64,000 bases of DNA from SIG598 sp045605025 (GTDB lineage Bacteria > Bacillota > Clostridia > Oscillospirales > Acutalibacteraceae), in NCBI GenBank assembly GCA_045605025.1, contig JAZUPE010000013.1, positions 14,848 to 78,847 on the forward strand, given 5' to 3'. How positions within the stretch are numbered: the stretch's first letter is position 1; each line of letters opens with the position of its first letter. The translations under genes were made by a program, and so were the position numbers. The notes beneath the pieces are model-generated. The model was not told where the DNA came from. It worked only from the letters and a program-made list of their open reading frames with translations, and ran no database searches. Positions 8,182 through 17,045 of this stretch are shown piece after piece.

Positions 8182-8934
8182 TCAACTGTTCTGACGGCCG
8201 CAATATGCGCCTATGGCATCTGCCATGAACTGCGCGGTGCCTTCGCCGTGAGAGTCAATGTTTCCGCGGAACCGCTCATCGGCAGTGTACATCTGTGCCA
8301 GTCCGGCAAGAATTTCGTCAGTGCAGCGATAATAATGCTCGCTGATAAAACTTTGCCATCGGTGCACAAGCTCCTGCGCTTTCTCACCGTCTGCAGATTC
8401 TCCCGACTGCATGCAACCGGCGAATTCTGCCATGAGATTATTCATGTCGTCCGTGATGCGTGACTGCTCATCTGCCGAATACGCTGCGGAACGCCGCTCG
8501 CTTTCTCTGTAAGCATCTGTGTGCCCCCAGCGTTCGCGCGCCTCCTTAGCGTATTCCTCGCGCTGTGAATCATATTGTATGCTGTCAAAAACCTTCATAT
8601 CGATGCGTTCTCCTTTCGCTGAATCGTCAATGGCGGAAATCAGCCGCTCGATTCGCTCTTTTTTCAGAACAAGCAGATGCCTCTGTGCGGATAAAGCAGC
8701 CTGCCGGTCATAGTCGGAGGAGGAGATAAGTCCTGCAATATCCCTGAGAGGAAAATCCAGTTCACGATAGAACAGTATTTCCTGCATCCGGACCAGTGAA
8801 GCGTCATCGTATATGCGATAGCCGTTTTCAATGTCCACATCAGCCGGCCGCAGCAGGCCGATGCTGTCGTAGTAATGCAGCGTGCGTACACTGACACCGC
8901 ATAGCTGTGCGAATTCGCGGACATACAGTTTCAT
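8182..8934 (-). CDS. MerR family regulator with TipAS-like effector domain
   Basis: 250 aa. The N-terminal winged HTH is canonical MerR (VREFAQLCGVSVRTLHYYDSIGLL), followed by a coiled dimerisation helix and a C-terminal domain with the TipAS pattern (MNNLMAEFAGC..., WQSFISEHYYRCTDEILAGLAQMY, ERF). TipAL-type proteins bind drugs or peptides and activate promoters with a long spacer. The start at 8934 has GGAGG upstream; the longer frame to 8967 has no site of its own. Its promoter carries a 15-bp palindrome in a 19-bp spacer, so autoregulation is very likely. Confidence 0.9.
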   Translation of the reverse strand: MKLYVREFAQLCGVSVRTLHYYDSIGLLRPADVDIENGYRIYDDASLVRMQEILFYRELDFPLRDIAGLISSSDYDRQAALSAQRHLLVLKKERIERLISAIDDSAKGERIDMKVFDSIQYDSQREEYAKEARERWGHTDAYRESERRSAAYSADEQSRITDDMNNLMAEFAGCMQSGESADGEKAQELVHRWQSFISEHYYRCTDEILAGLAQMYTADERFRGNIDSHGEGTAQFMADAIGAYCGRQNS

Positions 8935-8955
8935 TATGTCACCTCCCTCAAGTAG

Positions 8956-8986
8956 AGTATATACCATGACGCAGCGTCATAGTCAA
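8956..8986 (-). promoter_or_regulatory. MerR-type promoter with 19-bp spacer and operator dyad
   Basis: On the minus strand the -35 TTGACT (8981-8986) and -10 TATACT (8956-8961) are separated by 19 bases, and the spacer contains the perfect palindrome ATGACG-CTG-CGTCAT (8966-8980). A 19-20 bp spacer with a central dyad is the hallmark of promoters that MerR proteins untwist. Confidence 0.92.
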
Positions 8987-9025
8987 TGGTGTTTGCAAAC
9001 ATGATCTAAACCATAGTTCTTGTCG

Positions 9026-9054
9026 TTGACATCATATTGCCGCTATGGTATGAT
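9026..9054 (+). promoter_or_regulatory. consensus promoter of the MBOAT operon
   Basis: TTGACA (9026-9031), 17 bases, TATGAT (9049-9054). Transcription would begin near 9061, about 50 bases before the GTG start of the acyltransferase gene. Confidence 0.85.
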
Positions 9055-9111
9055 GTTTTTGCTCTATAAATTATGTATAGGCGATACTGAACTGAACAGA
9101 GGTACATATCT

Positions 9112-10527
9112 GTGGTATTTTCAAGTCTATTATTTATGACGCTGTTCCTTCCTATAGTGCTGCTGCTGTATTTCATACGCAGTGATATAAAATGGCGCAA
9201 TGGTGTTTTGCTTGTTGCTTCGCTGATATTCTACAGCTGGGGAGAGCCGGTTTGGGTGATCTGCATGCTTGGTTCAACAGCAATTAACTATGTTGCGGCA
9301 AAGATGATCGTAAACAGTCGGTCGAAGGCTGCGCGGCGTACCGCTCTTGTTGTGGGTGTTATCGCTTCGGTGGCAGCTCTTTTCTATTTCAAATACGCCG
9401 CTTTCCTCTTCAATTCAATAACCGGGCTGATCGGGTCTCCGGTTACCCTGCCGGTACTCAATCTGCCGGTGGGCATATCCTTCTATACCTTCCAGGTGCT
9501 GACCTATACGGTGGATATCTACCGGGGCAAGAGTCCCGTGCAGAACAGTTTCTTACGTCTGCTGCTTTACATCAGCTGCTTCCCACAGCTAATCGCCGGT
9601 CCCATCGTGCAGTATTCTGATGTGGCACAGATGCTCGACGAACGAACCAGCACCGTGGACGACTTTGCGTCTGGAATGAAGCGCTTTGTCGTTGGCCTGG
9701 GGAAAAAGGTACTCATCGCTAACACATGCGGATTGATTATCGAGCAGCTTCCTCTGGCAACGGGTACTTCCTCTCCTTCAGTTCTGTGTGCGTGGTATGT
9801 GGCGCTGCTTTATTCCCTGCAGCTGTATTTTGACTTCTCAGGTTATTCTGACATGGCTATCGGCCTCGGACAGATATTTGGATTTACCTACAAGGAGAAC
9901 TTCAATTACCCATACATATCCCGCAGTGCCAGCGAATTCTGGCGCAGATGGCATATTTCTCTGGGAAGCTTTTTCCGAGATTATGTGTATATTCCGCTGG
10001 GCGGCAATCGCAGAGGAAATGCGCGTACTGTAATGAATCTGCTTGTGGTCTGGATGCTGACCGGACTGTGGCACGGCGCCAGCTGGAATTTCGTGCTGTG
10101 GGGTCTTTACTACGGCATTCTGCTCATAATTGAACGCTTTGTGATGGGAGATGCGCTCAAACGCGCCCCGGCAATCATAACCGTTCCGTACACACTGCTT
10201 ATTATAATGGTGGGTTGGATGATATTCTACTACACCGATATTAACAGTGTTTTCAATCACATAGGTGCCATGTTTGGCATCGGTGCCGATGGACTGTCCG
10301 ATGCGGTAACACTTGCGGTGTTAAGAAAGTATTCCGTTCTGCCTCTGGTGGGAGTGGTTGCCGCGCTTCCCATCCTGCCCTCGGTCAGGCAGCACGTCCG
10401 GCAGGATACTGCCGCGTGGCGTATTGTATCGGTTGGTTCAACTGTCGTTCTGACTGGAGTATTGGTGCTCAGTCTTATCTTCATTGTGGGTCAGAGCTAC
10501 AATCCGTTTATCTATTTCCGCTTCTGA
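9112..10527 (+). CDS. MBOAT family O-acyltransferase (AlgI/DltB-like)
   Basis: 471 aa with roughly ten to twelve membrane segments. MBOAT hallmarks are clear: LPVGISFYTFQVLTYTVD, FPQLIAGPIVQY, LYFDFSGYSDMAIG, FWRRWHISL and LTGLWHGASWNF, the last containing the catalytic histidine. It starts with GTG at 9112. AlgI-type enzymes pass acyl (usually acetyl) groups across the membrane to a periplasmic or cell-wall partner. The next gene encodes a DHHW-type protein, the usual partner that places the acyl group on an exported polymer. Confidence 0.93.
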   Translation: MVFSSLLFMTLFLPIVLLLYFIRSDIKWRNGVLLVASLIFYSWGEPVWVICMLGSTAINYVAAKMIVNSRSKAARRTALVVGVIASVAALFYFKYAAFLFNSITGLIGSPVTLPVLNLPVGISFYTFQVLTYTVDIYRGKSPVQNSFLRLLLYISCFPQLIAGPIVQYSDVAQMLDERTSTVDDFASGMKRFVVGLGKKVLIANTCGLIIEQLPLATGTSSPSVLCAWYVALLYSLQLYFDFSGYSDMAIGLGQIFGFTYKENFNYPYISRSASEFWRRWHISLGSFFRDYVYIPLGGNRRGNARTVMNLLVVWMLTGLWHGASWNFVLWGLYYGILLIIERFVMGDALKRAPAIITVPYTLLIIMVGWMIFYYTDINSVFNHIGAMFGIGADGLSDAVTLAVLRKYSVLPLVGVVAALPILPSVRQHVRQDTAAWRIVSVGSTVVLTGVLVLSLIFIVGQSYNPFIYFRF

Positions 10528-10545
10528 GAATGTGGTGAGCTTTAA

Positions 10546-11877
10546 ATGAAATCAAAATTTTCGTTCGTAATTACATACTGGTGGCTGCTGGTAATGTTCG
10601 TGTTCGGACTTGCGCTGCTTATCTTTGCAGAAAAAGAAGAGCGAATGTCTGAATCGGAGAAACGTATGCTCAGCGGCTTTCCGGATTTTTCTGCAGAGAG
10701 CGTTCTTTCCGGAGAATTTTCATCCGGCGTTGAAAGCTTTCTTTCCGATGGAGTTTTCGGGCGGGAAAGCATCGTCGGTATCAGTGAGAGTGTTCTGCGT
10801 CTGTTCAATGCAGGAACAGAAGAAGATATGGCACTGCTTGGCGATATTGAAATGGATGCCCAGCTTCAGGGCGTTCAGGATGATGAACTGACAGAAAACA
10901 AAGCTGAAAGCAATCAGGCTGGGGCAGAGAATGTCGGTGATAATGTAGATGTTCCTGTAAGTTCCGGCGACGCTGATGAGATGGAACAGGATACGGATGA
11001 ACTGAACGGGTACGGTTTGTTTGCCGAGTATATCAATGGAGGGTATCGAAAACTCCTTACGGTTGAAGAAAGCCAGATCAAGGATGTTGTTGCAGCAGTC
11101 AATTCTTTCAAGGAATTCCTGCCTGAAGATGGTTACGTGTTTTATACAAATATTCCGCTGACAAGAACAGGAAACATTATCAAAAAAAAGGATAAATACT
11201 CCGGCTGGATCGATAATATGCAGGGGTGTTTCCAGAAATATGCCGCAGACAGCGTGTACTATGTTAATGCTCCTGAACTTTTGGAAGAGGATTTATTAGC
11301 CGGGCAGCACGTTTACTTCAGCTCGGATCATCATTGGACTCCGTTCGGGGCAATCAAGGTTGTCAATGAATGCATGAGAATGCAGGGAGTGCCAGCAGTT
11401 CAATATGATGAATATGCCTACAAAACCGTGCAGTTCACCAATACCGAGCAAGGAACAAGGGATGATATGGAACTGATGTATCCTCTGCAGAAGACCCAGG
11501 GGTACAGTATGGATAACGGAGAAGTGGGAAAAGAATGCAACATCATAGAATATACCTACAAAAATTATGTTGCGTATCTGGGCGGAGATCACAAAGTGTG
11601 GAGAAAATATGTTACAGGTTTTTCTACCGGCCGCAAAGCTCTGGTTGTTGGTGATTCTTTCTCGAACGCGTTTACTCCATATCTCACATCATACTATGAT
11701 GAGGTTCATAAAGTCGATGCTCGCTATTATGACTTTGAAGCAAACGGCGGAACAGTGGGAAATCTGATAAAGAAATATGGAATCGACGATGTCTACATAA
11801 TATTGTCGTATGCCAACGGATTCACGTCAAAAACATCAATGGAGAAACTGGAGATCATGTTGTATGGCAAATCATGA
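10546..11877 (+). CDS. DHHW/AlgX-like SGNH-type protein, membrane anchored
   Basis: 443 aa with one N-terminal membrane segment (about residues 9-28) and an extracytoplasmic domain. It carries the DHHW motif (SSDHHWTPFGA, about residue 262) and a GDSFS block (VVGDSFSNAF) near the C-terminus, the split active site of the AlgX/DltD-like acyltransferase-esterase group. An acidic low-complexity insert (about residues 105-155) is rich in Asp, Glu and Asn. It lies 18 bases after the MBOAT gene and is almost certainly in the same operon, where it would receive the acyl group and modify a cell-surface glycan. Confidence 0.88.
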   Translation: MKSKFSFVITYWWLLVMFVFGLALLIFAEKEERMSESEKRMLSGFPDFSAESVLSGEFSSGVESFLSDGVFGRESIVGISESVLRLFNAGTEEDMALLGDIEMDAQLQGVQDDELTENKAESNQAGAENVGDNVDVPVSSGDADEMEQDTDELNGYGLFAEYINGGYRKLLTVEESQIKDVVAAVNSFKEFLPEDGYVFYTNIPLTRTGNIIKKKDKYSGWIDNMQGCFQKYAADSVYYVNAPELLEEDLLAGQHVYFSSDHHWTPFGAIKVVNECMRMQGVPAVQYDEYAYKTVQFTNTEQGTRDDMELMYPLQKTQGYSMDNGEVGKECNIIEYTYKNYVAYLGGDHKVWRKYVTGFSTGRKALVVGDSFSNAFTPYLTSYYDEVHKVDARYYDFEANGGTVGNLIKKYGIDDVYIILSYANGFTSKTSMEKLEIMLYGKS

Positions 11878-13306
11878 TAATCTGAACAGAGACGAAGCGT
11901 ACTTTGTGCAAAGAACAGTTCTGGTTTCGTTTGTCGTTCTGTCTGTGCTTATCAATTTGCTGGTGCTTGCGCTTCAGCGACAGGACGATATTCGTGCGCT
12001 GTTGGCAGAAATTCATGCAGAAACCGGCAGCTATTCATCTGCGCTGAGGCAGGTTGAAGATATTGAAGATAAAACAAAGCGTATTGATAATCAGTATATA
12101 GTTGCCTGCATTATGCAGGATAACAAGGATTTTGAGCCGGCGGCAGAACAGTTCCTGATGCTGAACGGGTACAAGGACAGCAGTGACAGATATCTCAGAT
12201 GTCGTTATGACACCGCTTCACAGTATTATGACAGCGGAAGCTACGAGGAAGCACTGGAGATTTTTTCGGAACTGAATAATTATTCCGACTCGATGCTCAG
12301 AAAGAATCAGGTAATGTACAGCAAGGCAGAAAAAGCCTGCACAGAGGGAGAATATGCGCAGGCAATAATGCTCTTTCTTTCTCTCGGAGATTACGGTGAT
12401 GCCGGGCAGCGCGCGTTTGATGCGGCATTGAAGGTTACCGGAGATCAGGCAGCTGCGGAGGAGATGCTTACCAATGGCGGAATGACCGGCGAGGAAATGG
12501 AGCGGGCAATACATATTGCAGAGCGTCGGTCTTTGATGCCGGAGTTCTCTATAGCCGCGGGCAGCTACCATACGGTAGTGCTGCGTCCGGATGGAACGGT
12601 TGCCGCCTGTGGTGATAATTCCAGCGGACAGTGCGACGTGTCCGGCTGGCAGAATATTGTTCAGGTGCATGCAGGATCAAAGCATACAGTCGGGCTAAAA
12701 TCCGATGGCACAGTTGTTGCAACGGGTGACAACCGCTTCGGTCAGTGTAATGTGAGTGACTGGACAGGCGTAAGTGAACTGACGGTCAATGACTTCAACA
12801 CAATAGCACTGCTTTCCGACGGTACAGTAGAGAGCTGCGGCTACAATACCTATGATTCTATAGAGCGGGCAACCAATGTGTCCCATGTTTTCTCCGGAGG
12901 GTACGGAGTGATTGCCATTACGAACGACGGAACCTGCATCGCCTCGCACAGGTCACATTCAATTATGCCGGCTCAAAGGATTATTCACGCGTCACTAAAC
13001 ACCGGCTATGCTGCGTTTGTGTACTCGGACGGAACCTGCGCTTTCTCTGTCGATCTCGGAGAGATCTGGGAGGGGATAGTGCATGTGGACGCAGGCCCTA
13101 CTGCTGTTATCGGAGTGGATGTAAACGGCGGAATTAAAGCTCGTTTTTTCCGTAAGTCCGAGACCGTAGACATGACAACGGACAAGGAGGTTCTGCAGTG
13201 TGCCGCAGGAACAGCACATTTTGTGTTCCTCACTGCAGACGGAGAGGTTATCGCATTTGGGGATAACAGCCTTGGCCAGTGTGATGTTAAGGGGCTTCGC
13301 GAATAA
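11864..13306 (+). CDS. membrane-anchored TPR/RCC1-like repeat protein
   Basis: 480 aa. ATG 11864 overlaps the end of the preceding gene by 14 bases, showing translational coupling. One membrane segment lies near residues 17-38; then TPR-like helices (YDSGSYEEALEIFSELNNYSDS and related repeats), and from about residue 225 RCC1/BNR-like beta-propeller units with the recurring pattern DGTV.A.GDN..GQC.V. The last unit (GEVIAFGDNSLGQCDV) mirrors the first, suggesting a closed propeller. Role unknown; the operon suggests scaffolding or sensing at the surface in glycan acylation. Confidence 0.8.
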   Translation: MANHDNLNRDEAYFVQRTVLVSFVVLSVLINLLVLALQRQDDIRALLAEIHAETGSYSSALRQVEDIEDKTKRIDNQYIVACIMQDNKDFEPAAEQFLMLNGYKDSSDRYLRCRYDTASQYYDSGSYEEALEIFSELNNYSDSMLRKNQVMYSKAEKACTEGEYAQAIMLFLSLGDYGDAGQRAFDAALKVTGDQAAAEEMLTNGGMTGEEMERAIHIAERRSLMPEFSIAAGSYHTVVLRPDGTVAACGDNSSGQCDVSGWQNIVQVHAGSKHTVGLKSDGTVVATGDNRFGQCNVSDWTGVSELTVNDFNTIALLSDGTVESCGYNTYDSIERATNVSHVFSGGYGVIAITNDGTCIASHRSHSIMPAQRIIHASLNTGYAAFVYSDGTCAFSVDLGEIWEGIVHVDAGPTAVIGVDVNGGIKARFFRKSETVDMTTDKEVLQCAAGTAHFVFLTADGEVIAFGDNSLGQCDVKGLRE

Positions 13307-13326
13307 ATCACAGTAAAGACAAAACC

Positions 13327-13374
13327 ACCGGTCTGAACAGGATTTTTTTCTGTTCAGACCGGTGTGATTTTTTT
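13327..13374. terminator. strong intrinsic terminator between convergent operons
   Basis: A perfect 14-bp stem, ACCGGTCTGAACAG (13327-13340) with CTGTTCAGACCGGT (13350-13363), followed by GTGATTTTTTT. It terminates the MBOAT operon and lies just downstream of the convergent lipoprotein gene. Confidence 0.95.
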
Positions 13375-13409
13375 ATTCATTGGAAGCGAAACGGATGAGA
13401 AAGGAATAA

Positions 13410-15359
13410 TCAGCTGCGTCCGGGGCCGCCCGGACCTTCGTGGCCGCCGGGACCACCCGGCCCGCCCCCGTGACCGCCGGGGCCTCCCTGACCGCCAAAA
13501 CCTCCGCCTCCTCCGTAATATGTGCTCACCTGAGACAAAGTCACATCACTGATCTCGGTTGCGCCGGAAAGAGTGCCGGAGGAGAAAATACCATTCTCCT
13601 GCTGTCCGTTGCAGCTGCCTCCCAGCCATAGTTTGTATGACAGTCCCACGGCCATACCCGGGAAGGAGACAAAAACAGAGGAGAAATCCTTTGCCGGAGT
13701 AAAGGCGTAGACAACGTTTCCGTTCTGGTCGGTCAGACTTACCAGCGTGCCGCCCTGTATAGCGGAGGTGAAGCAAAGCAGCATGTTGCCCTGAACAGAG
13801 GACTGACTTGCACCCTGAGCCATGCCGGAACTGCCGGAAACCGCCGCCGTGCCGCCGGAGACGATGCACTCTCCGGCGTAGTCGAGCGAACCGTTGCCGC
13901 TGTTGGTGGGACCGTTGATCACCAGCGTTCCGCCGAAAAGATAGATGTGCCCGTTGGAATCAATACCGTCGCCGGAAGCGTTAACCAGAACCGTGCCGCC
14001 GGAAACGGTGACATCACAGCTGTCGTCCACGGCGAACATATTTGCGCCCGGACGGTCGCTTTCACCATCGCTGCCTCCCGCGGAGTTGATGCCATCGTCG
14101 GACGCGGTAATATCAATATACCCGCCGGATATATCCACCCTTACGCCCTCGATACCTTCGCAGCTTTTCGAGATACTTACCATGCCGCCGGAGATATCGA
14201 GGATTGAATCGGCGTGGATTCCGTCGTCTCCGGAGAATATGGAAATGTCGCCTCCGGTAATGGAAATGCAGCCGTTGCTGTGCAGAGCGTCGTCGGAGGA
14301 GTCGATGACCAGCGTTCCGTTTTCGATGAGCACATTGGAACCTGCCTTGACCGCCTTTGCGCTGCCGCCCGAGCTGCTTTCCGCTGAGGCATGATCCTCA
14401 AAGGGACCATGCCCGCCGCCGAACCAGCCGTCAAAATTATTGCCCTGATCCCAGCTGCCCCAGCCGGAGTTTCCGGTGCTGCTGTTGGCGCTTCCGCCGC
14501 CTGTTGTGATATTGAATCTGCCGCCGCCGATGTGCAGGGTGGATTCTGCCTGAATGCCGTCCTGCCCGGCGTTGATGTCAAAGCTGCCGTCAAGAATGGA
14601 TATCCAGCCCGCGTCGCCGCTGTCGGCGTTGTTGGAACGGATACCGTCGCCTCCTGCGACAACGGTAAAGCTGCCGCCTCCGACAGAAAGCGAATCCCTG
14701 CCGGTAATGCCGTGGTTGACAGCGTTCACAGTGTAGTTTCCACTGTGTATCTCAAGCGTATCCTTGCACTGAATGCCGTTGTTGAAATTCGCGTTGACCG
14801 TGAGTGAGCCGCTGCCCTCAAGGATGAGATCGGATTTGCTGAACAGTGCGGCGTTCGGTTCGTCTTCTGCCGCGTCGTCGTAAACATACTGTGTGCCGTC
14901 GGTCAGCGTGTTGACGGAGCCTTCGGCAAGTGTGATCGTCACGCTTTTTGCTTTTCGGATATATATCGGACTGCTGTCAGAACAGGTGATGTCGGCGCCG
15001 TTAAGCACAAGGCGTACCTTTTCGCCCTTGGCGTCGACAACAATCTGTCCGGAAAGACTGCCGGAGATGATATATGTACCTGCGGCGGTGATGGTAACCA
15101 CTGGTCCGCTGACAAGACAGCCGGCTCCGTCTGCTTTTACGGTGCTGCCGTCAAGGGTGACACGCACACTGCCGTCAGAGGAGTAGCTTTCGGTCTGCAC
15201 CAGCTCCGCCTGATGGACAGCGGTGCTTTGCGTCTGCTGGGTGTCTTCCTGCTGATTATTGATGTTGCCGGAAGCGCCGGTCGTTCCGGCTGTACAGCCG
15301 CTGAGAACGGATAGTACCAGCGCTGCACACAGCATCATTGTAACAATCTTTCTTTTCAT
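13410..15359 (-). CDS. carbohydrate-binding beta-helix lipoprotein (Cthe_2159/PF14262-like)
   Basis: About 649 aa. The N-terminus is a lipoprotein signal ending LSVLSGC. The body is a repetitive parallel beta-helix with recurrent units such as SGGDISIFSGDDGIHAD and DSSDDALHSNGCISITGG, the pattern of the calcium-dependent carbohydrate-binding family. The C-terminus is an extreme Gly/Pro/His tail (GGPGGHGGGPGGPG). Two ATGs lie two codons apart; the second (15359) has better spacing from a weak ribosome site. It is the last gene of the VTC/DUF4956 operon, a combination often seen with CotH in Clostridia. Confidence 0.85.
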   Translation of the reverse strand: MKRKIVTMMLCAALVLSVLSGCTAGTTGASGNINNQQEDTQQTQSTAVHQAELVQTESYSSDGSVRVTLDGSTVKADGAGCLVSGPVVTITAAGTYIISGSLSGQIVVDAKGEKVRLVLNGADITCSDSSPIYIRKAKSVTITLAEGSVNTLTDGTQYVYDDAAEDEPNAALFSKSDLILEGSGSLTVNANFNNGIQCKDTLEIHSGNYTVNAVNHGITGRDSLSVGGGSFTVVAGGDGIRSNNADSGDAGWISILDGSFDINAGQDGIQAESTLHIGGGRFNITTGGGSANSSTGNSGWGSWDQGNNFDGWFGGGHGPFEDHASAESSSGGSAKAVKAGSNVLIENGTLVIDSSDDALHSNGCISITGGDISIFSGDDGIHADSILDISGGMVSISKSCEGIEGVRVDISGGYIDITASDDGINSAGGSDGESDRPGANMFAVDDSCDVTVSGGTVLVNASGDGIDSNGHIYLFGGTLVINGPTNSGNGSLDYAGECIVSGGTAAVSGSSGMAQGASQSSVQGNMLLCFTSAIQGGTLVSLTDQNGNVVYAFTPAKDFSSVFVSFPGMAVGLSYKLWLGGSCNGQQENGIFSSGTLSGATEISDVTLSQVSTYYGGGGGFGGQGGPGGHGGGPGGPGGHEGPGGPGRS

Positions 15360-15379
15360 TGACATTACCCGCTTATGTA

Positions 15380-16063
15380 TTACAGGCTCAGCTCATCGGC
15401 GCTGTTTTCCGCTCTGCCGAAGATTATGGTCAGATTACCGTTGCGGCAGCGCAGTTCGTCGATAAACGCCTTTTCGGAAACATTCCGCTTGAGAGCGATG
15501 CGATAGCGCAGCTCGTAAAGACTGCCCATGTTGGTGGTTTTTACGCGGATGAGGCGGTTACGGGAAGTGAATTTGCCGAAGATATCATCAAATACCTCGG
15601 TGTAGTCAAGATCTTCGGGGATGGTGATGCGCAGGTCGCGTTCACCGCCGAGATTTCTGCCGTAGCCGGTGATGTTGAGAACAAACATGACCGCACACAC
15701 AAGAGCCACAACGGTGATTCCTACCCAGATGCGTCCCACGCCGGTGGCGATGCCTGCAGCCATTGAAAGGAAAATGAAAAGGATATCACGAGCCGTGCCG
15801 GGAACGGAACGGAAGCGGATAAGGCTGAATGCGCCCAGAACTGCCACGCCTGTACCGGCGTTATTATTGACCATGAGAATTACCAGCTGAACGATTACCG
15901 GCATAGCTATGAGTGCCACGGAAAGACTGCGGCTCACTTCGCTGCGGAAGCGATAGACAAGAGAGACCAGCAGACCAAGGGCGAATGATACCCCTATGGC
16001 GATCAGTGCGGATTCGGTGGTGAGGTTGCCGGCGGAATCGTAAACGTAAATTGACTCAAACAT
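15380..16063 (-). CDS. DUF4956 membrane protein
   Basis: 227 aa with four predicted membrane segments in the N-terminal 135 residues and a soluble C-terminal domain. The conserved block NNNAGTGVAVLGAFSLIRFRSVPGTARDI is the DUF4956 signature (a potential metal- or phosphate-binding loop). Its start overlaps the end of the VTC gene by 8 bases, indicating coupling. DUF4956 proteins are regularly encoded with VTC-domain polyphosphate polymerases; the molecular function is not established. Confidence 0.9.
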   Translation of the reverse strand: MFESIYVYDSAGNLTTESALIAIGVSFALGLLVSLVYRFRSEVSRSLSVALIAMPVIVQLVILMVNNNAGTGVAVLGAFSLIRFRSVPGTARDILFIFLSMAAGIATGVGRIWVGITVVALVCAVMFVLNITGYGRNLGGERDLRITIPEDLDYTEVFDDIFGKFTSRNRLIRVKTTNMGSLYELRYRIALKRNVSEKAFIDELRCRNGNLTIIFGRAENSADELSL

Positions 16064-16757
16064 GATTTTGCTCCTTTGCGATCAGTTTTTGATAATATGT
16101 TCCGTATTTGGAAAAGGATGTCGGATAGATCTGGTTCTGCGTCAGAAGGTCGCACATCCACAGAGGCATGGCTCCGGGAACCTTGATTTCCATGATGCGT
16201 TCGCCCTCGGGCAGCAGAGGCTCGCCGCGATCGCCGCAGGCGAGAGTGAGGTCGTCGCTGCGGGCACGGATATTGCTGTCAAAGGTCACTCTCAGACGAG
16301 GCTCGTCTGGATGATCCAGTGCGATGCGATCGTAAGCGATATACGCGCGCGGCACAGGTTTGTAGAAATCCCTGACCCAGCTTATTTCACGGATGATCTG
16401 CGTGCTTTCGCCGGGCGGCGCTTCCCCGGCAAGATAGCGTTCCGCGTCGGAAAGTTTCATTCCCACGCGGCGCTTGTAGACAACGCCCTTGAATTTCTTT
16501 TTCAGCTCCACAAAGACTGTGGTGTCGCTGTCTGGAATGCCGTAGGATCGCAACCGGATTTTCTCTTTGTATATCGGCTTCTGAATGGACGCGCGGATCA
16601 TCCGGTCGCAGTGATCGTCGTAATAGACACTGCATATCGTAGTCTCGCCGTAGGCGTCCACCCGCATATGTTCCAGCATACCAGCAAGCACTGTCTCGTA
16701 CTGCGCTGCAGTCAGACGGTATTTTTTTTCGGTGCGTTCAAAGACTGTTTTTGCCAT
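16056..16757 (-). CDS. VTC-domain polyphosphate polymerase-like protein
   Basis: 233 aa covering the VTC tunnel domain. Basic and acidic tunnel residues expected for the family are present: FERTEKKYRL at the N-terminus, TICSVYYDD, KIRLRSYG, VFVELKKKFKGVVYKRR and IMEIKVPGAMP at the C-terminus. The domain makes inorganic polyphosphate from ATP in yeast Vtc4; bacterial homologues in this operon type are less well characterised. First gene of a three-gene minus-strand operon. Confidence 0.88.
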   Translation of the reverse strand: MAKTVFERTEKKYRLTAAQYETVLAGMLEHMRVDAYGETTICSVYYDDHCDRMIRASIQKPIYKEKIRLRSYGIPDSDTTVFVELKKKFKGVVYKRRVGMKLSDAERYLAGEAPPGESTQIIREISWVRDFYKPVPRAYIAYDRIALDHPDEPRLRVTFDSNIRARSDDLTLACGDRGEPLLPEGERIMEIKVPGAMPLWMCDLLTQNQIYPTSFSKYGTYYQKLIAKEQNHV

Positions 16758-16946
16758 TGCTGCATGTGCTCCGTTTCGTAATGTGCGGTCAGCGAGCCGT
16801 CAGGAAAATGTCCGGGACATTTTTAGCTGAAATTTTACCAGTCACAGGTGACCGCTTTGTGAAGATGAATTTTTCGTTCGATGAGATAAATCAGGTGCAT
16901 ATTAATCAGTGTTAAGAAAAAATATACAAAAAACAAGGATTTCTTC

Positions 16947-16975
16947 TTGACAACCTGTGCAATAGTTGGTTAAAT
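16947..16975 (+). promoter_or_regulatory. glnA promoter
   Basis: TTGACA (16947-16952), 17 bases, TTAAAT (16970-16975). The rest of the gap between the VTC gene and glnA (16758-17045) is AT-rich and shows no clear GlnR-type palindrome or riboswitch by eye. Confidence 0.7.
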
Positions 16976-17045
16976 TATGATGTTAGCTTATATAAAGTAT
17001 ACATATACATTGTATACCAATTATTGAACGGAGGCAATATCCATT

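Noticed and set aside
14391..14807. 138-codon frame antisense to the beta-helix lipoprotein
   Set aside because: Low-complexity Ala/Val product reflecting the repeat structure of the gene on the other strand.
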